Made by a program: the position numbers and the translations under genes
Notes under the pieces: model-generated
Told to the model about the DNA's origin: nothing
What the model saw: only the letters and a program-made list of their open reading frames with translations
The model's database searches: none
NCBI GenBank assembly: GCA_965242785.1
Contig: CBDETA010000003.1
Coordinates: forward strand, 496,001 to 560,000
Direction of reading: 5' to 3'
DNA length: 64,000 nucleotides
Source: Maricaulis sp965242785
GTDB taxonomy: Bacteria; Pseudomonadota; Alphaproteobacteria; Caulobacterales; Maricaulaceae
Shown here: piece after piece, positions 46,959 to 55,121 of the stretch
How positions within the stretch are numbered: position 1 is the first letter of the stretch
Layout: the number at the start of each line of letters is the position of its first letter

Positions 46959-47855
46959 CTAGGACTTCCCCTGCCAGCTTCCATCGAGCAGCTTGTAGAT
47001 ACCGGAAAAATCCGTCGATCCGCCGCCCAGATTGTCGAACATGGCATAAAGCGCTTCGGCCTGGGCACCCAGCGGCGTCGTCGCCCCGGCGGCCTGGGCC
47101 GCGTCCTGGGCCAGCTTGAGATCCTTGAGCATCATCGCGGTGGCAAATCCCGGCTTGTAGTCATTGTTCGCCGGCGTGGTCGGCACCGGACCGGGGACCG
47201 GACAATAGCTGGTCATCGACCAGGACTGGCCGGAGGCCTTGGAGGAGATGTCGAAGAATTTCTGCGGGTCCAGACCCAGCTTTTCGGCCAGGGCAAAGGC
47301 CTCGCACGTGCCGATCATGGTGATCGCCAAAAGCATGTTGTTGCAGATCTTCACGGCCTGACCGGCGCCCAGATCGCCACCGCGGATCACCGCCTTGCCC
47401 ATGGCCTGAAGGAAGGGTTCAGCGGCCGCGAAATCATCCTCAGACCCGCCGACCATGAAAGTCAGCGTGCCGGCCGTGGCCGCGGCGACACCGCCGGAGA
47501 CCGGCGCGTCGACAAAGCGGAAGCCCTTCTCCTTGGCCAGACCGCCGACATGGCGGGCCGAATTCACGTCGATGGTGGAGCAATCCATGAACAGCGTGCC
47601 CGGCGCCGCAGCGGCAAACAGTTCGCCCTCATAGACCGCGCGGACATGTTTGCCCGCCGGCAGCATGGTGACGGCGGCGTCCGCGCCGGTGATCGCATCT
47701 GCCCCGGAGCGGGCCGCCACAGCGCCCTCGCCCACAGCCTTGGCCAGCGCCGCCTCGCTGAGATCGAAGGCGCGCACCGTGTGACCGGCCTTGACCAGGT
47801 TGGCGGCCATGCCGGAACCCATATTTCCCAGTCCGATAAAGGCAATCGTCGCCAT
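46959..47855 (-). CDS. mmsB: 3-hydroxyisobutyrate dehydrogenase
   Basis: A 298-aa NAD-dependent enzyme. It has N-terminal IAFIGLGNMGSGMAANL, the substrate motif DAPVSGGVAAATAGTLTFMVGG, and the catalytic Lys in GAGQAVKICNNM. It oxidises 3-hydroxyisobutyrate to methylmalonate semialdehyde in valine breakdown. Two ATGs are in frame (47861 and 47855); GGGGAG is 8 nt before the second, which is chosen. It lies 24 bp downstream of the 3-hydroxyisobutyryl-CoA hydrolase, giving consecutive pathway steps in one operon. Confidence 0.94.
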   Translation of the reverse strand: MATIAFIGLGNMGSGMAANLVKAGHTVRAFDLSEAALAKAVGEGAVAARSGADAITGADAAVTMLPAGKHVRAVYEGELFAAAAPGTLFMDCSTIDVNSARHVGGLAKEKGFRFVDAPVSGGVAAATAGTLTFMVGGSEDDFAAAEPFLQAMGKAVIRGGDLGAGQAVKICNNMLLAITMIGTCEAFALAEKLGLDPQKFFDISSKASGQSWSMTSYCPVPGPVPTTPANNDYKPGFATAMMLKDLKLAQDAAQAAGATTPLGAQAEALYAMFDNLGGGSTDFSGIYKLLDGSWQGKS

Positions 47856-47879
47856 GCTCATTACTCCCCGTGGATTTGG

Positions 47880-48956
47880 TCAGGCCTCGGTCTTCGAGCC
47901 GAGAAAGCTCATTTCATGGTCCGCATCGAGCGGCGCGAAGGCCTTGGCAATGGCTGCATCATCCACCTCGGCGATCGTGGCCGGAGACCAGTTCGGGGAC
48001 TGGTCCTTGTCGATGATGACGGCGCGCACGCCTTCATAGAAATCCGTGCCGGTCAGGCACCAGCTGGAGACGCGAAGGTCCTGTCGCATCACGTCTTCAA
48101 AACTCAGATCGCCGCCCTTGCGCAGGCAGGCCAGGGTCAGCTTGAGCGCGGTCGGCGATTTGGACGCCAGGATCTTCGCCTGCTTGGCCGACCAGCCATC
48201 ACCGGCACCTTCGATACGCGCCACGATGTCCTCGACGCTGTCGCCGGCAAAGGCCGCATCGATCAGGCCGCGCGTGTGCGCCAGCTCGCTGTCACCGGGA
48301 TCGCCGGAGAATTCCTCCAGCAGCACTTCCAGCGCGTCCTCGTCGGCAAGGTCCGCGCTCTCGAGGGCCGCCAACAGTGCGTCATATTGCGAAGACGGGC
48401 AGTAGTGCGTCGCCAGGCCCGCTGCCAGGCAGTCCGGGGCCTTCAGGCGCGCGCCGGTCAGGCCCATCCAGGTGCCGATCTCGCCCGCCAGGCGCGGCAG
48501 GAAATAGGCACCGCCGACATCCGGGTGAAAGCCGATTCCGGTCTCCGGCATGGCAAACATCGTGCGGTCACCGGCCACCCGGTGCGAACCATGCACCGAT
48601 ACGCCGACGCCGCCGCCCATGGTGATGCCGTCGATCAGCGCGACATAGGGTTTGGGATAGTGGTGGATCAGCGTGTTGAGCCGGTATTCATCGCGCCAGA
48701 ACAGCCAGGCCTGGTCGTCGCCCGCCTTGCCGGAATTGTGCAGTTTGAGAATGTCCCCGCCGGCGCAGAACCCCTTCTCCCCGGCCCCGTCGACGACAAT
48801 GGCCTTCACCGCATCATCATCGCGCCAGGCTTCCAACGCCTCGATCATGGCGAGGCACATGCCATGGGTCAGCGCATTGAGCGCCTTGGGCCGGTTCAGC
48901 GTGATCCGGCCGATCTGGCCGGTCTTGCGGGCGATGATTTCGGGGTCTTGGGTCAT
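47880..48956 (-). CDS. 3-hydroxyisobutyryl-CoA hydrolase (enoyl-CoA hydratase/isomerase family)
   Basis: A 358-aa crotonase-fold protein. ITLNRPKALNALTHGM and KGFCAGGDI form the oxyanion region, followed by DGITMGGGVGVSVHG and PETGIGFHPDVGGAYFLPRL. The length and C-terminal extension match HIBCH-type hydrolases rather than simple enoyl-CoA hydratases (about 260 aa). It releases CoA from 3-hydroxyisobutyryl-CoA in valine catabolism. The start overlaps the vapC stop as ATGA, so the hydrolase is translationally coupled to a toxin gene. Confidence 0.92.
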   Translation of the reverse strand: MTQDPEIIARKTGQIGRITLNRPKALNALTHGMCLAMIEALEAWRDDDAVKAIVVDGAGEKGFCAGGDILKLHNSGKAGDDQAWLFWRDEYRLNTLIHHYPKPYVALIDGITMGGGVGVSVHGSHRVAGDRTMFAMPETGIGFHPDVGGAYFLPRLAGEIGTWMGLTGARLKAPDCLAAGLATHYCPSSQYDALLAALESADLADEDALEVLLEEFSGDPGDSELAHTRGLIDAAFAGDSVEDIVARIEGAGDGWSAKQAKILASKSPTALKLTLACLRKGGDLSFEDVMRQDLRVSSWCLTGTDFYEGVRAVIIDKDQSPNWSPATIAEVDDAAIAKAFAPLDADHEMSFLGSKTEA

Positions 48957-49378
48957 GGCGCCTTCGCTTCGTTGAGGTCGTGACAGGGGATGGCGTGCGC
49001 GCGCGCCGCGGTCAACAGGGCGGTGTCCCTGGACACCAGTTCAGCGCCTGTTTCATGGGCGAGCAGAAAATAGGTCGTGTCGAAAAGGCTGAGACCAATC
49101 CCATGGGCCACCGCAACGAGGTCATAGATTTCCGAGGCTGAACGCGGCCCCGAATACTGCACATCCAACAGCTCCAGCGAAGCCATCGCTTTGTCCACGT
49201 CTAGCGCGCCTGCTGCGGAAAAGCGGCGAAACAGATTGGCCATTTCCCACGCAAACACATCGGGCGCGATGATCCGAAAGTCGGTCAGACGCTCTGCGAA
49301 GTCCGCACTCCGTTTTCCGGACTGCGATGCCACAAACCAGGAAATGGCCGCCGACGCATCAACCACAAGCGGCGTCAC
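48953..49378 (-). CDS. vapC: VapC-family PIN-domain toxin
   Basis: A 141-aa PIN-domain ribonuclease. The acidic residues of the active site are present: Asp7 (VDASAAI), Glu45 (WEMANLF), Asp100 (LFDTTYFLLA) and Asp118 (SRDTALL). VapC toxins cleave tRNA or rRNA unless bound by the antitoxin. Its start overlaps the antitoxin stop by 4 bp and its stop overlaps the next metabolic gene by 4 bp. It looks intact and active. Confidence 0.9.
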   Translation of the reverse strand: MTPLVVDASAAISWFVASQSGKRSADFAERLTDFRIIAPDVFAWEMANLFRRFSAAGALDVDKAMASLELLDVQYSGPRSASEIYDLVAVAHGIGLSLFDTTYFLLAHETGAELVSRDTALLTAARAHAIPCHDLNEAKAP

Positions 49379-49638
49379 TTGCGCATCTCGTCCTTCAGCT
49401 CATCCCAGCTCAGATTGTCCAGCTCAGGCGCGGGCTTCTGGCTATCCCGAAACGCCTTAAGCCGGGCCGCCAACTCCTTGCCGGACAATCGCGGCGGCTG
49501 CACATACTCCACATCCTTGGACAGCACAGCCACGCGCTTGCCGTAGCGGGTAATGACAACCGGCCCCTCGCCCCGCTCGACCATTTCCAGGAGAGCGGAG
49601 AGACGCGTCTTGGCTTCCAGAACACCGACTTCGATCAT
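49375..49638 (-). CDS. vapB: VapB-type antitoxin (Phd/YefM fold)
   Basis: An 87-aa protein. The N-terminal VGVLEAKTRLSALLEMVERGEGPVVITRYGKRVAVLSK is the Phd/YefM DNA-binding fold. The C-terminal helix (LDNLSWDELKDEMRK) would bind and inhibit VapC. AGGAG lies 6 nt before the ATG, within a perfect inverted repeat (49646-49669). It is the first gene of the TA pair, 53 bp after the acyl-CoA dehydrogenase stop. Confidence 0.88.
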   Translation of the reverse strand: MIEVGVLEAKTRLSALLEMVERGEGPVVITRYGKRVAVLSKDVEYVQPPRLSGKELAARLKAFRDSQKPAPELDNLSWDELKDEMRK

Positions 49639-49645
49639 GACCCGC

Positions 49646-49669
49646 TCCTGACCAGCATTATGGTCAGGA
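49646..49669 (-). promoter_or_regulatory. inverted repeat before vapB, candidate operator/hairpin
   Basis: TCCTGACCA-N6-TGGTCAGGA, perfect 9-bp arms, placed in the 53-bp gap upstream of vapB. One arm contains the AGGA of the vapB Shine-Dalgarno. It could be a VapBC autorepression site in DNA or a translation-blocking hairpin in the read-through mRNA. CATAAT at 49662-49657 resembles a -10 box but lacks a -35 partner. Confidence 0.6.
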
Positions 49670-49691
49670 TATCACAATCGATACGCCCACC

Positions 49692-50846
49692 CTACCGATT
49701 ATTCGGCCAGCTGCGTTTCATGTCCTTGGCGATGATCACGCGCATGATCTCGTTGGTGCCTTCCAGAATCTGGTGGACGCGCAGGTCGCGGACGATGCGT
49801 TCCAGCGGGTAGTCCTTGAGATAGCCATAGCCGCCATGCAGCTGCAGCGCCTGGTTGGCGACGTCGAAGCACGTGTCCGTGGCGAAACGCTTGGCCATGG
49901 CGCAATAGCGCGGTGCGGACGGGTCCTTGGCGTCCAGCATGGCAGCGGCGCGGTAGACCATCAGGCGGGCGGCATCGAGTTCGGTGGCCATGTCGGCCAG
50001 CTTGAACTCGGTGACCTGGAAATCACCGATCGGACGGCCGAACTGCTTGCGCTCGCCGGTATAGGTCATGGCCTGGTCCAGCGCCTCGCCAGCGCCGCCC
50101 AGCGAGCAGGCAGCGATATTGATGCGGCCGCCATTGAGGCCCTGCATGGCAAAGGAGAAGCCCTGGCCTTCCTCGCCGATCCGGTTGGCCACCGGGACGC
50201 GGCAATCCTCGAAGGTCACCACGCGGGTCGGCTGAGCGTTCCAGCCCATCTTCTTTTCGTTCGCCCCGAAGGAGAGGCCCGGCGTGTCCTTCTCGACCAA
50301 GATGGTGGAGACGCCCTTGGGGCCGTCTTCGCCGGTCTTGCACATCACGACATAATAGTCAGACACGCCGGCGCCGGAGATGAAGGCTTTGGAGCCGTTG
50401 AGCACATAGTCATCGCCATCGCGCACGGCGCGGGTGCGCATCGCCACCGCATCCGAGCCGGAACCCGGTTCGGTGAGGCAGTAGGAGGCGATCTTCTCCA
50501 TCGTCATCATCGGCGGCAGGAAGCGCTGGCGCTGTTCGTCGCTGCCCCAGCTGTCGATCATCCAGGCGCACATGTTGTGGATCGACATGAAGGCCGCCGT
50601 GGCGACACAGCCGCGCGAGAGTTCCTCGAAGATCAGCGCCGCGTCGAGACGGGTGAGGTTCGACCCGCCGACATCCTCACGCGTGTAGATGCCCGCGAAT
50701 CCCAGCTCGGCCGCCTCGCGCATCACCTTGACCGGGAAATGCTTGTCCTCGTCCCATTGCGCCGCATTCGGCTTCAGACGGTCATCGGCGAATTTTCTCG
50801 CCATGTCGCGAATAAGGGTCTGATCTTCTGTGAGAGCGAAGTGCAC
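49692..50846 (-). CDS. acyl-CoA dehydrogenase, probable isobutyryl-CoA dehydrogenase
   Basis: A 384-aa flavoenzyme starting at a GTG (50846) with AGGAG 7 nt upstream; the open frame continues another 380 codons only as an antisense shadow of hemB. Motifs are CLTEPGSGSDA, the middle FAD region, and LHGGYGYLKDYPLERIVRDLRVHQILEGTNEIMRV with the catalytic Glu in EGTNE. It oxidises a short branched acyl-CoA, passing electrons to ETF. The downstream 3-hydroxyisobutyryl-CoA hydrolase and mmsB point to isobutyryl-CoA as substrate. Confidence 0.93.
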   Translation of the reverse strand: MHFALTEDQTLIRDMARKFADDRLKPNAAQWDEDKHFPVKVMREAAELGFAGIYTREDVGGSNLTRLDAALIFEELSRGCVATAAFMSIHNMCAWMIDSWGSDEQRQRFLPPMMTMEKIASYCLTEPGSGSDAVAMRTRAVRDGDDYVLNGSKAFISGAGVSDYYVVMCKTGEDGPKGVSTILVEKDTPGLSFGANEKKMGWNAQPTRVVTFEDCRVPVANRIGEEGQGFSFAMQGLNGGRINIAACSLGGAGEALDQAMTYTGERKQFGRPIGDFQVTEFKLADMATELDAARLMVYRAAAMLDAKDPSAPRYCAMAKRFATDTCFDVANQALQLHGGYGYLKDYPLERIVRDLRVHQILEGTNEIMRVIIAKDMKRSWPNNR

Positions 50847-50981
50847 CGCAGTACTCCTGTTGCCTTTGCCGCGTGTGACAGACAAATCTTGCCGCAGCGG
50901 TTTCGGCCGGAGCCGTAACGCGGCTTTTTCTCCGCGGCAAGTTTGATATGTGTCTGTGACACCCTGTTGGAAGGCCCGCCC

Positions 50982-51962
50982 ATGTTCCCCAATACCCGCC
51001 TCCGCCGCACCCGCCAGGCCGACTGGTCGCGCCGTCTGGTGCGTGAAAAAAGCCTGTCGGTGAATGATCTTGTCTGGTCGGTGGTGGTCTCGGACACGGC
51101 CGATCCGACCGAACCGGTCGCGGCCATGCCGGGCGTGGAACGCCTGTCGGTTTACGCACTGGCGAAAGCGGCCAAGGAGGCCGAGGCGCTGGGCATCCCG
51201 GCCATGGCGATCTTCCCGCACATCGATCCGGCCAGGAAAGACGAGGACGGGTCCGAGGCGCTCAATCCGGACGGGCTGGTGCCGCAGGCGATCAAGGCGA
51301 TCAAGGACGCGGCCCCGAATGTCGGCGTGATCTGCGATGTGGCGCTGGATCCGTTCACCGCGCACGGCCATGACGGCGTGCTCAACGGCGATGTGATCGA
51401 CAATGACGCCACCGTCGACCGGCTGATCGAACAGGCCCTGTTGCAGGCAGCGGCCGGCTGCGACGTCGTCGCCCCCTCCGACATGATGGATGGCCGCATC
51501 GGCGCCATCCGCGAGGCACTGGAGAGCGAGGGTCACACCAATACGATGATCCTCTCCTATGCCGCCAAATATGCGTCCGGCTTCTACGGCCCCTATCGCG
51601 AAGCCATCGGCTCGGCGGTAGCGCTGCAGGGAGACAAGCAGACCTACCAGATGGATCCCTCCAATCGCGACGAGGCGATCCGCGAGGTCGAACTCGACAT
51701 CGCCGAGGGTGCCGACATGGTGATGGTCAAGCCCGGCCTGCCCTATCTGGACATCGTGCGCGCCCTCTCCGACACCTTCCCGGTCCCGGTCTATGCCTTC
51801 CAGGTCTCCGGCGAATACGCCATGATCGAAGCGGCCGCCGCCAATGGCTGGATCGATGGCGACCGGGTGATGATGGAAAGCCTCCTGGCGTTCAAGCGCG
51901 CGGGGGCTGCCGGGATCATCACGTATTTTGCGAAGCGGGCGGCGATGAAGCTGGCGGGGTAG
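50982..51962 (+). CDS. hemB: delta-aminolevulinic acid dehydratase (porphobilinogen synthase)
   Basis: A 326-aa enzyme with both Schiff-base lysines, Lys196 (YAAKYASGFYGP) and Lys250 (MVMVKPGLPY). The metal-binding loop reads DVALDPFTAHGHDG, with Asp in place of the zinc cysteines, so it belongs to the Cys-less, Mg-activated class. It condenses two ALA to porphobilinogen. The ATG at 50982 follows GGAAGG at 7 nt and matches the conserved N-terminus; the frame opens 13 codons earlier. It diverges from the acyl-CoA dehydrogenase. Confidence 0.97.
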   Translation: MFPNTRLRRTRQADWSRRLVREKSLSVNDLVWSVVVSDTADPTEPVAAMPGVERLSVYALAKAAKEAEALGIPAMAIFPHIDPARKDEDGSEALNPDGLVPQAIKAIKDAAPNVGVICDVALDPFTAHGHDGVLNGDVIDNDATVDRLIEQALLQAAAGCDVVAPSDMMDGRIGAIREALESEGHTNTMILSYAAKYASGFYGPYREAIGSAVALQGDKQTYQMDPSNRDEAIREVELDIAEGADMVMVKPGLPYLDIVRALSDTFPVPVYAFQVSGEYAMIEAAAANGWIDGDRVMMESLLAFKRAGAAGIITYFAKRAAMKLAG

Positions 51963-51975
51963 ACTGGAGCGCGTG

Positions 51976-52365
51976 ATGGCCTGGGGGCGGATCAAATGCC
52001 TTGATTGCGGTCATTCCTTTGATTCCGAGGCGGAAGCGCTCAAGGCCATGCGGAAGATCCAGGGGCCTGTGGGTGGGCCGGTCCAACCCTTTTTCTGGCA
52101 CACGGAAATCACGGCCGTCGATCCCATTCCTCGCTGTCCCCGGTGCAATCTGGCGCAGCGCGATGCGCGCTGGCCGGCGGCTTTCGTGCTTGTGCCGCTT
52201 TTCTTCGTCTGGCTGGCCGCTCTGGCAGCCCTCGTGGCCGGCGCTTCAGAAAAGATTCCCATGGCCGCCGTCCTGCCCTTTCTCTGGGTGACGGGCGGTC
52301 TGAGCGCGGCAGGCCTTGTGGCCACCATCGTCTTTTATTCCATCGCGAAGCCGATCCGCTGTTAG
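51976..52365 (+). CDS. zinc-ribbon membrane protein, function unknown
   Basis: A 129-aa protein from the ATG at 51976, with GGAG 6 nt upstream, 13 bp after hemB. It begins with a zinc ribbon made of CLDCGHSF and a second pair CPRC about 40 residues later. Two transmembrane helices follow (FVLVPLFFVWLAALAALVAG and VLPFLWVTGGLSAAGLVATIVF). I do not recognise the family. A protein with the same plan lies at 53595-53942 on the other side of the PLP enzyme. Confidence 0.75.
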   Translation: MAWGRIKCLDCGHSFDSEAEALKAMRKIQGPVGGPVQPFFWHTEITAVDPIPRCPRCNLAQRDARWPAAFVLVPLFFVWLAALAALVAGASEKIPMAAVLPFLWVTGGLSAAGLVATIVFYSIAKPIRC

Positions 52366-52374
52366 AGGTTTCTT

Positions 52375-53517
52375 GTGAACCCGCTTTCCCCCGCCACCCT
52401 CGCCGCCCAACTGGCCCACGCGCTCGACGAAGCCACCGGCGCCGTCATCCCGCCTGTGCATCCCTCGACCACTTTCGCGCGCGGTGCGGAGAACGAGCTC
52501 ATAGGCGCAATGGACTACCGCCGCCCGGCCGGTCCCAACGAGCTGCAGGCGGCGCGCGTGCTGGCGATGCTGGATGGAGGGACTGACGCCCGGCTGTTTG
52601 CTTCGGGCATGGCGGCGATTGCTGCGGTTTTCGAGAGTGTCGCCCCGGGCGCGCATGTGATTGCGCAGACGGAGATGTATTACGGCGCCCGGCTGCTATT
52701 GCAGCGGCTGCAGAAACAGGGCCGCATCCAGCTCACCCTGGTGCCCCCGGGCAATCTGGATGCGCTGACTGCGGCGGCGCGGCCGGACACGGCGCTGATC
52801 TGGATCGAGACGCCGGCCAACCCGTCCTGGGCCATTATCGACATCGCCAAGGCCGCCGACATCGCCCACGCCGTCGGCGCCTGCCTGGCGGTGGATTCCA
52901 CCTGTGCCCCGCCCTGTACGTCCCGGCCACTGGCGCTGGGCGCGGACATCGTCATGCATTCGGCGACCAAGTATCTCAACGGCCACTCCGATGTGCTGGC
53001 CGGCGTTCTGGTGACGCGCGAGGCAGATGCACGCTGGGACGAGATCGGTGAAATCCATTCCAAGACCGGGGCCGTGCCCGGCGCCTTCGAGACGTGGCTG
53101 CTGATGCGCGGGCTGCGCACCCTGTTCGTGCGTTTTGAGCGCCAGAGCGCGACGGCACTGTCTCTGGCCGAAGCGCTCCATGGCCATCCGGCGCTGTCCG
53201 CCGTGTACTATCCCGGCCTGGTGACGCACCCGGGCCACGCCGTCGCAGTACGGCAGATGACTGGCGGCTTTGGCGGCATGCTGTCGGTGGAGCTGAAGGA
53301 CGGATATGAGGCCGCCCGGCGTCTGGCGTCCGGAACGCGGGTCTTCATCCAGGCGACCTCGCTGGGCGGGGTGGAGAGCCTGATCGAGCACCGCAAGCCG
53401 ATCGAGGGTGCCGACAGCCCTGTGGCGCCCGGCCTGGTGCGCCTGTCGGTGGGGCTGGAGACCCTTCAGGACTTGCTGGATGACTTAAGTGAAGCTCTCA
53501 ACACCTTGAAGCGTTGA
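52375..53517 (+). CDS. Cys/Met metabolism PLP-dependent enzyme (cystathionine gamma-lyase/beta-lyase type)
   Basis: A 380-aa enzyme starting at a GTG with AGAGG 6 nt upstream. The family landmarks are PPVHPSTTFARG, LFASGMAAIAAVFE, EMYYGA, IETPANPSW, DSTCAPP and the PLP Lys in SATKYLNGHSDVLAG. The C-terminus SLGGVESLIEHRK is usual for cystathionine lyases. The exact reaction (cystathionine gamma-synthase, beta- or gamma-lyase, methionine gamma-lyase) cannot be fixed by eye. It lies 9 bp after the first zinc-ribbon membrane protein. Confidence 0.88.
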   Translation: MNPLSPATLAAQLAHALDEATGAVIPPVHPSTTFARGAENELIGAMDYRRPAGPNELQAARVLAMLDGGTDARLFASGMAAIAAVFESVAPGAHVIAQTEMYYGARLLLQRLQKQGRIQLTLVPPGNLDALTAAARPDTALIWIETPANPSWAIIDIAKAADIAHAVGACLAVDSTCAPPCTSRPLALGADIVMHSATKYLNGHSDVLAGVLVTREADARWDEIGEIHSKTGAVPGAFETWLLMRGLRTLFVRFERQSATALSLAEALHGHPALSAVYYPGLVTHPGHAVAVRQMTGGFGGMLSVELKDGYEAARRLASGTRVFIQATSLGGVESLIEHRKPIEGADSPVAPGLVRLSVGLETLQDLLDDLSEALNTLKR

Positions 53518-53594
53518 CGGATTTATATTGTCGAGACACGTCCTCTGCGCTAGTCTTCCTGACCTACAGAACGCGCAATATTGGGGGAATGTCC

Positions 53595-53942
53595 ATGCAT
53601 GTCGCCAAGCACTGCCCGTCCTGCGAAGGGGAGCTGCCGGTCGAGTTTCATTGGTCCCTGGATCGCGGCAAAGTCTATTCCTGTGAGAAATGCGGTGCCT
53701 TTCACCGCCTGCGGACGACCTTCCTGGTCCCGTTCACGCTGGGCCTGATTCTGGTGAAGATCCTGGTCGGGATCGTTCTCGGCATGACCGGTTTCTGGGC
53801 CTTCCTGTTCGCCTTCATCCTGGTGTCGGTGCCTGCCGTCGGCTTTCTGCTGTATTTCGGCCTGCAGCCCGAAGCCGTGGAATTCGGCAAGGTGGGGTCT
53901 GGCCGCCTGAAGGCAGCCGACCTGCACACGACCTTGCACTGA
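53595..53942 (+). CDS. zinc-ribbon membrane protein, function unknown
   Basis: A 115-aa protein from the ATG at 53595, with GGGGGA 6 nt upstream; the ATG at 53589 is also possible. A zinc ribbon (CPSCEGEL and CEKCGAF) precedes two adjacent transmembrane helices (FLVPFTLGLILVKILVGIVLG and FWAFLFAFILVSVPAVGFLLYF). It has the same architecture as the gene at 51976 but little direct sequence similarity. Family not recognised. Confidence 0.75.
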   Translation: MHVAKHCPSCEGELPVEFHWSLDRGKVYSCEKCGAFHRLRTTFLVPFTLGLILVKILVGIVLGMTGFWAFLFAFILVSVPAVGFLLYFGLQPEAVEFGKVGSGRLKAADLHTTLH

Positions 53943-54113
53943 GGACCTACGCCCGGTCGTAAAAGCGAACCAATATTCCAACTGGACTCGAATACTCCAC
54001 AAGTTTTCGAGCCCGTCCTCTTGTCCGCTTCGAGAGAACGCGCCTAGCCTCAAGCTCGTTTAGTTGTGGTTCGTGTGCGCGTTACTCCAATAAAGACAAA
54101 TGGGGAGATCCAC

Positions 54114-54446
54114 ATGTCAATCGACAAGATCGTCTGGGCCGTGGCCGCACTGGCCGCCATCGTTTTCGCTTTCGTGACCGGGTTTGAATGGGCCGGGCTC
54201 ATCCTGGCCCTGCTGGGCCTGGCCAGCGGCTATTTCATCAAGGGGGATCACCGCCGCGCAGTGATCCTGGCCGCGATTTTCCTGATCGCCGGCGGGTCCG
54301 GGGCCTTGGGCTCCATCCCGGCCGTGGGCGCCTATCTGACCGCCATTTTCAGCAATTACGGCGCAGTCCTTGGCGCGGCCTCACTGATGGTCATCGTGAT
54401 GGCAACCGCCGAGCGCATGATCCCGGGCATGGCCGCGGGGGACTGA
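54114..54446 (+). CDS. small membrane protein, function unknown
   Basis: A 110-aa protein from the ATG at 54114, with GGGGAG 6 nt upstream. About four transmembrane segments fill the sequence: KIVWAVAALAAIVFAFVTG, AGLILALLGLASGYF, AVILAAIFLIAGGSGALGSI and AVLGAASLMVIVMATA. No family was recognised. The 171-bp gap before it shows nothing I can name. It converges on the TRIC gene with a perfect palindrome between them. Confidence 0.7.
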   Translation: MSIDKIVWAVAALAAIVFAFVTGFEWAGLILALLGLASGYFIKGDHRRAVILAAIFLIAGGSGALGSIPAVGAYLTAIFSNYGAVLGAASLMVIVMATAERMIPGMAAGD

Positions 54447-54463
54447 ACCTGGCACAGCGCATT

Positions 54464-54485
54464 CTCCCCGGCCATGGCCGGGGAG
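54464..54485. terminator. perfect 22-nt palindrome between convergent genes
   Basis: The arms CTCCCCGGCCA and TGGCCGGGGAG form an uninterrupted palindrome between the 54446 and 54492 stops. It can form the same hairpin in both transcripts. There is no T tract, so termination would be weak or rho-assisted. It resembles the palindromic elements of the 20.8-21.6 kb island. Confidence 0.55.
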
Positions 54486-54491
54486 GATCGC

Positions 54492-55121
54492 TCAGTCACC
54501 CAGCTTGATCGGCGGCAGGGACCATTTGAACTGGATCGCGCAACCGCGCAGCACCAGGGCCAGACCGGCCGAAGCCAGCGTGACCAGGCTGGGATTGAGG
54601 CCCAGTGCCAGCCCGCCGACATAGGCAGCGGCCCCGGCGATGGCAGCCAGGGCGTAGATTTCTTCGCGCAGGATCAGCGGCACATCATTGACGATGATGT
54701 CGCGCAACAGCCCGCCGAAGGCGGCGCTCATCATTCCGGTGAGGAGAGCAATGGTCCAGTGGGCACCCGCGGCCAGACCGGCCTGGGCCCCCAGCACGCA
54801 GAAAACGGACAGACCGATCGCATCCGCCCAGATCAGGGCGGCGCGACGGGTGGCGATCGCCTGCGCCCAGGGCGAGGTGAAATAGCCCAGCAGCGCTCCG
54901 CCCAGGGCAACGGCCAGATAGGTCGGCTCGTCGATCCAGTAGACCGGCAGCTCGCCCAAGAGGACATCCCGCAGCGTGCCACCGCCCATGCCGGTCACGG
55001 CCCCGACAATGGCCGCGCCGAACGGGTCCAGCGCCTTGCGGGCGCCCAGCATGCCGCCTGAATAGGCAAAGAAGCCGATCCCGGCATAATCGAGCCAGAG
55101 AAAGAGGGTTTCGACACTCAT
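54492..55121 (-). CDS. trimeric intracellular cation (TRIC) channel family protein
   Basis: A 209-aa membrane protein with seven helices in two pseudo-repeats. The repeat motifs are GAVTGMGGGTLRDVLLGELP and GMMSAAFGGLLRDIIVNDVP, matching the GGG-x2-RD and GG-x2-RD motifs of the UPF0126/YadS/TRIC family. Prokaryotic TRIC homologues are K+-permeable homotrimeric channels. Physiological role unknown here. The ATG overlaps the stop of the preceding gene by 4 bp. Confidence 0.93.
   Translation of the reverse strand: MSVETLFLWLDYAGIGFFAYSGGMLGARKALDPFGAAIVGAVTGMGGGTLRDVLLGELPVYWIDEPTYLAVALGGALLGYFTSPWAQAIATRRAALIWADAIGLSVFCVLGAQAGLAAGAHWTIALLTGMMSAAFGGLLRDIIVNDVPLILREEIYALAAIAGAAAYVGGLALGLNPSLVTLASAGLALVLRGCAIQFKWSLPPIKLGD

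Noticed and set aside
46914..48983. 689-aa open frame on the plus strand
   Set aside because: Antisense to mmsB and the 3-hydroxyisobutyryl-CoA hydrolase, both of which have clear family motifs. Its own translation has none.
50847..51995. N-terminal extension of the acyl-CoA dehydrogenase by about 380 residues
   Set aside because: The extra part is antisense to hemB. The GTG at 50846 has a good Shine-Dalgarno and matches the family start.
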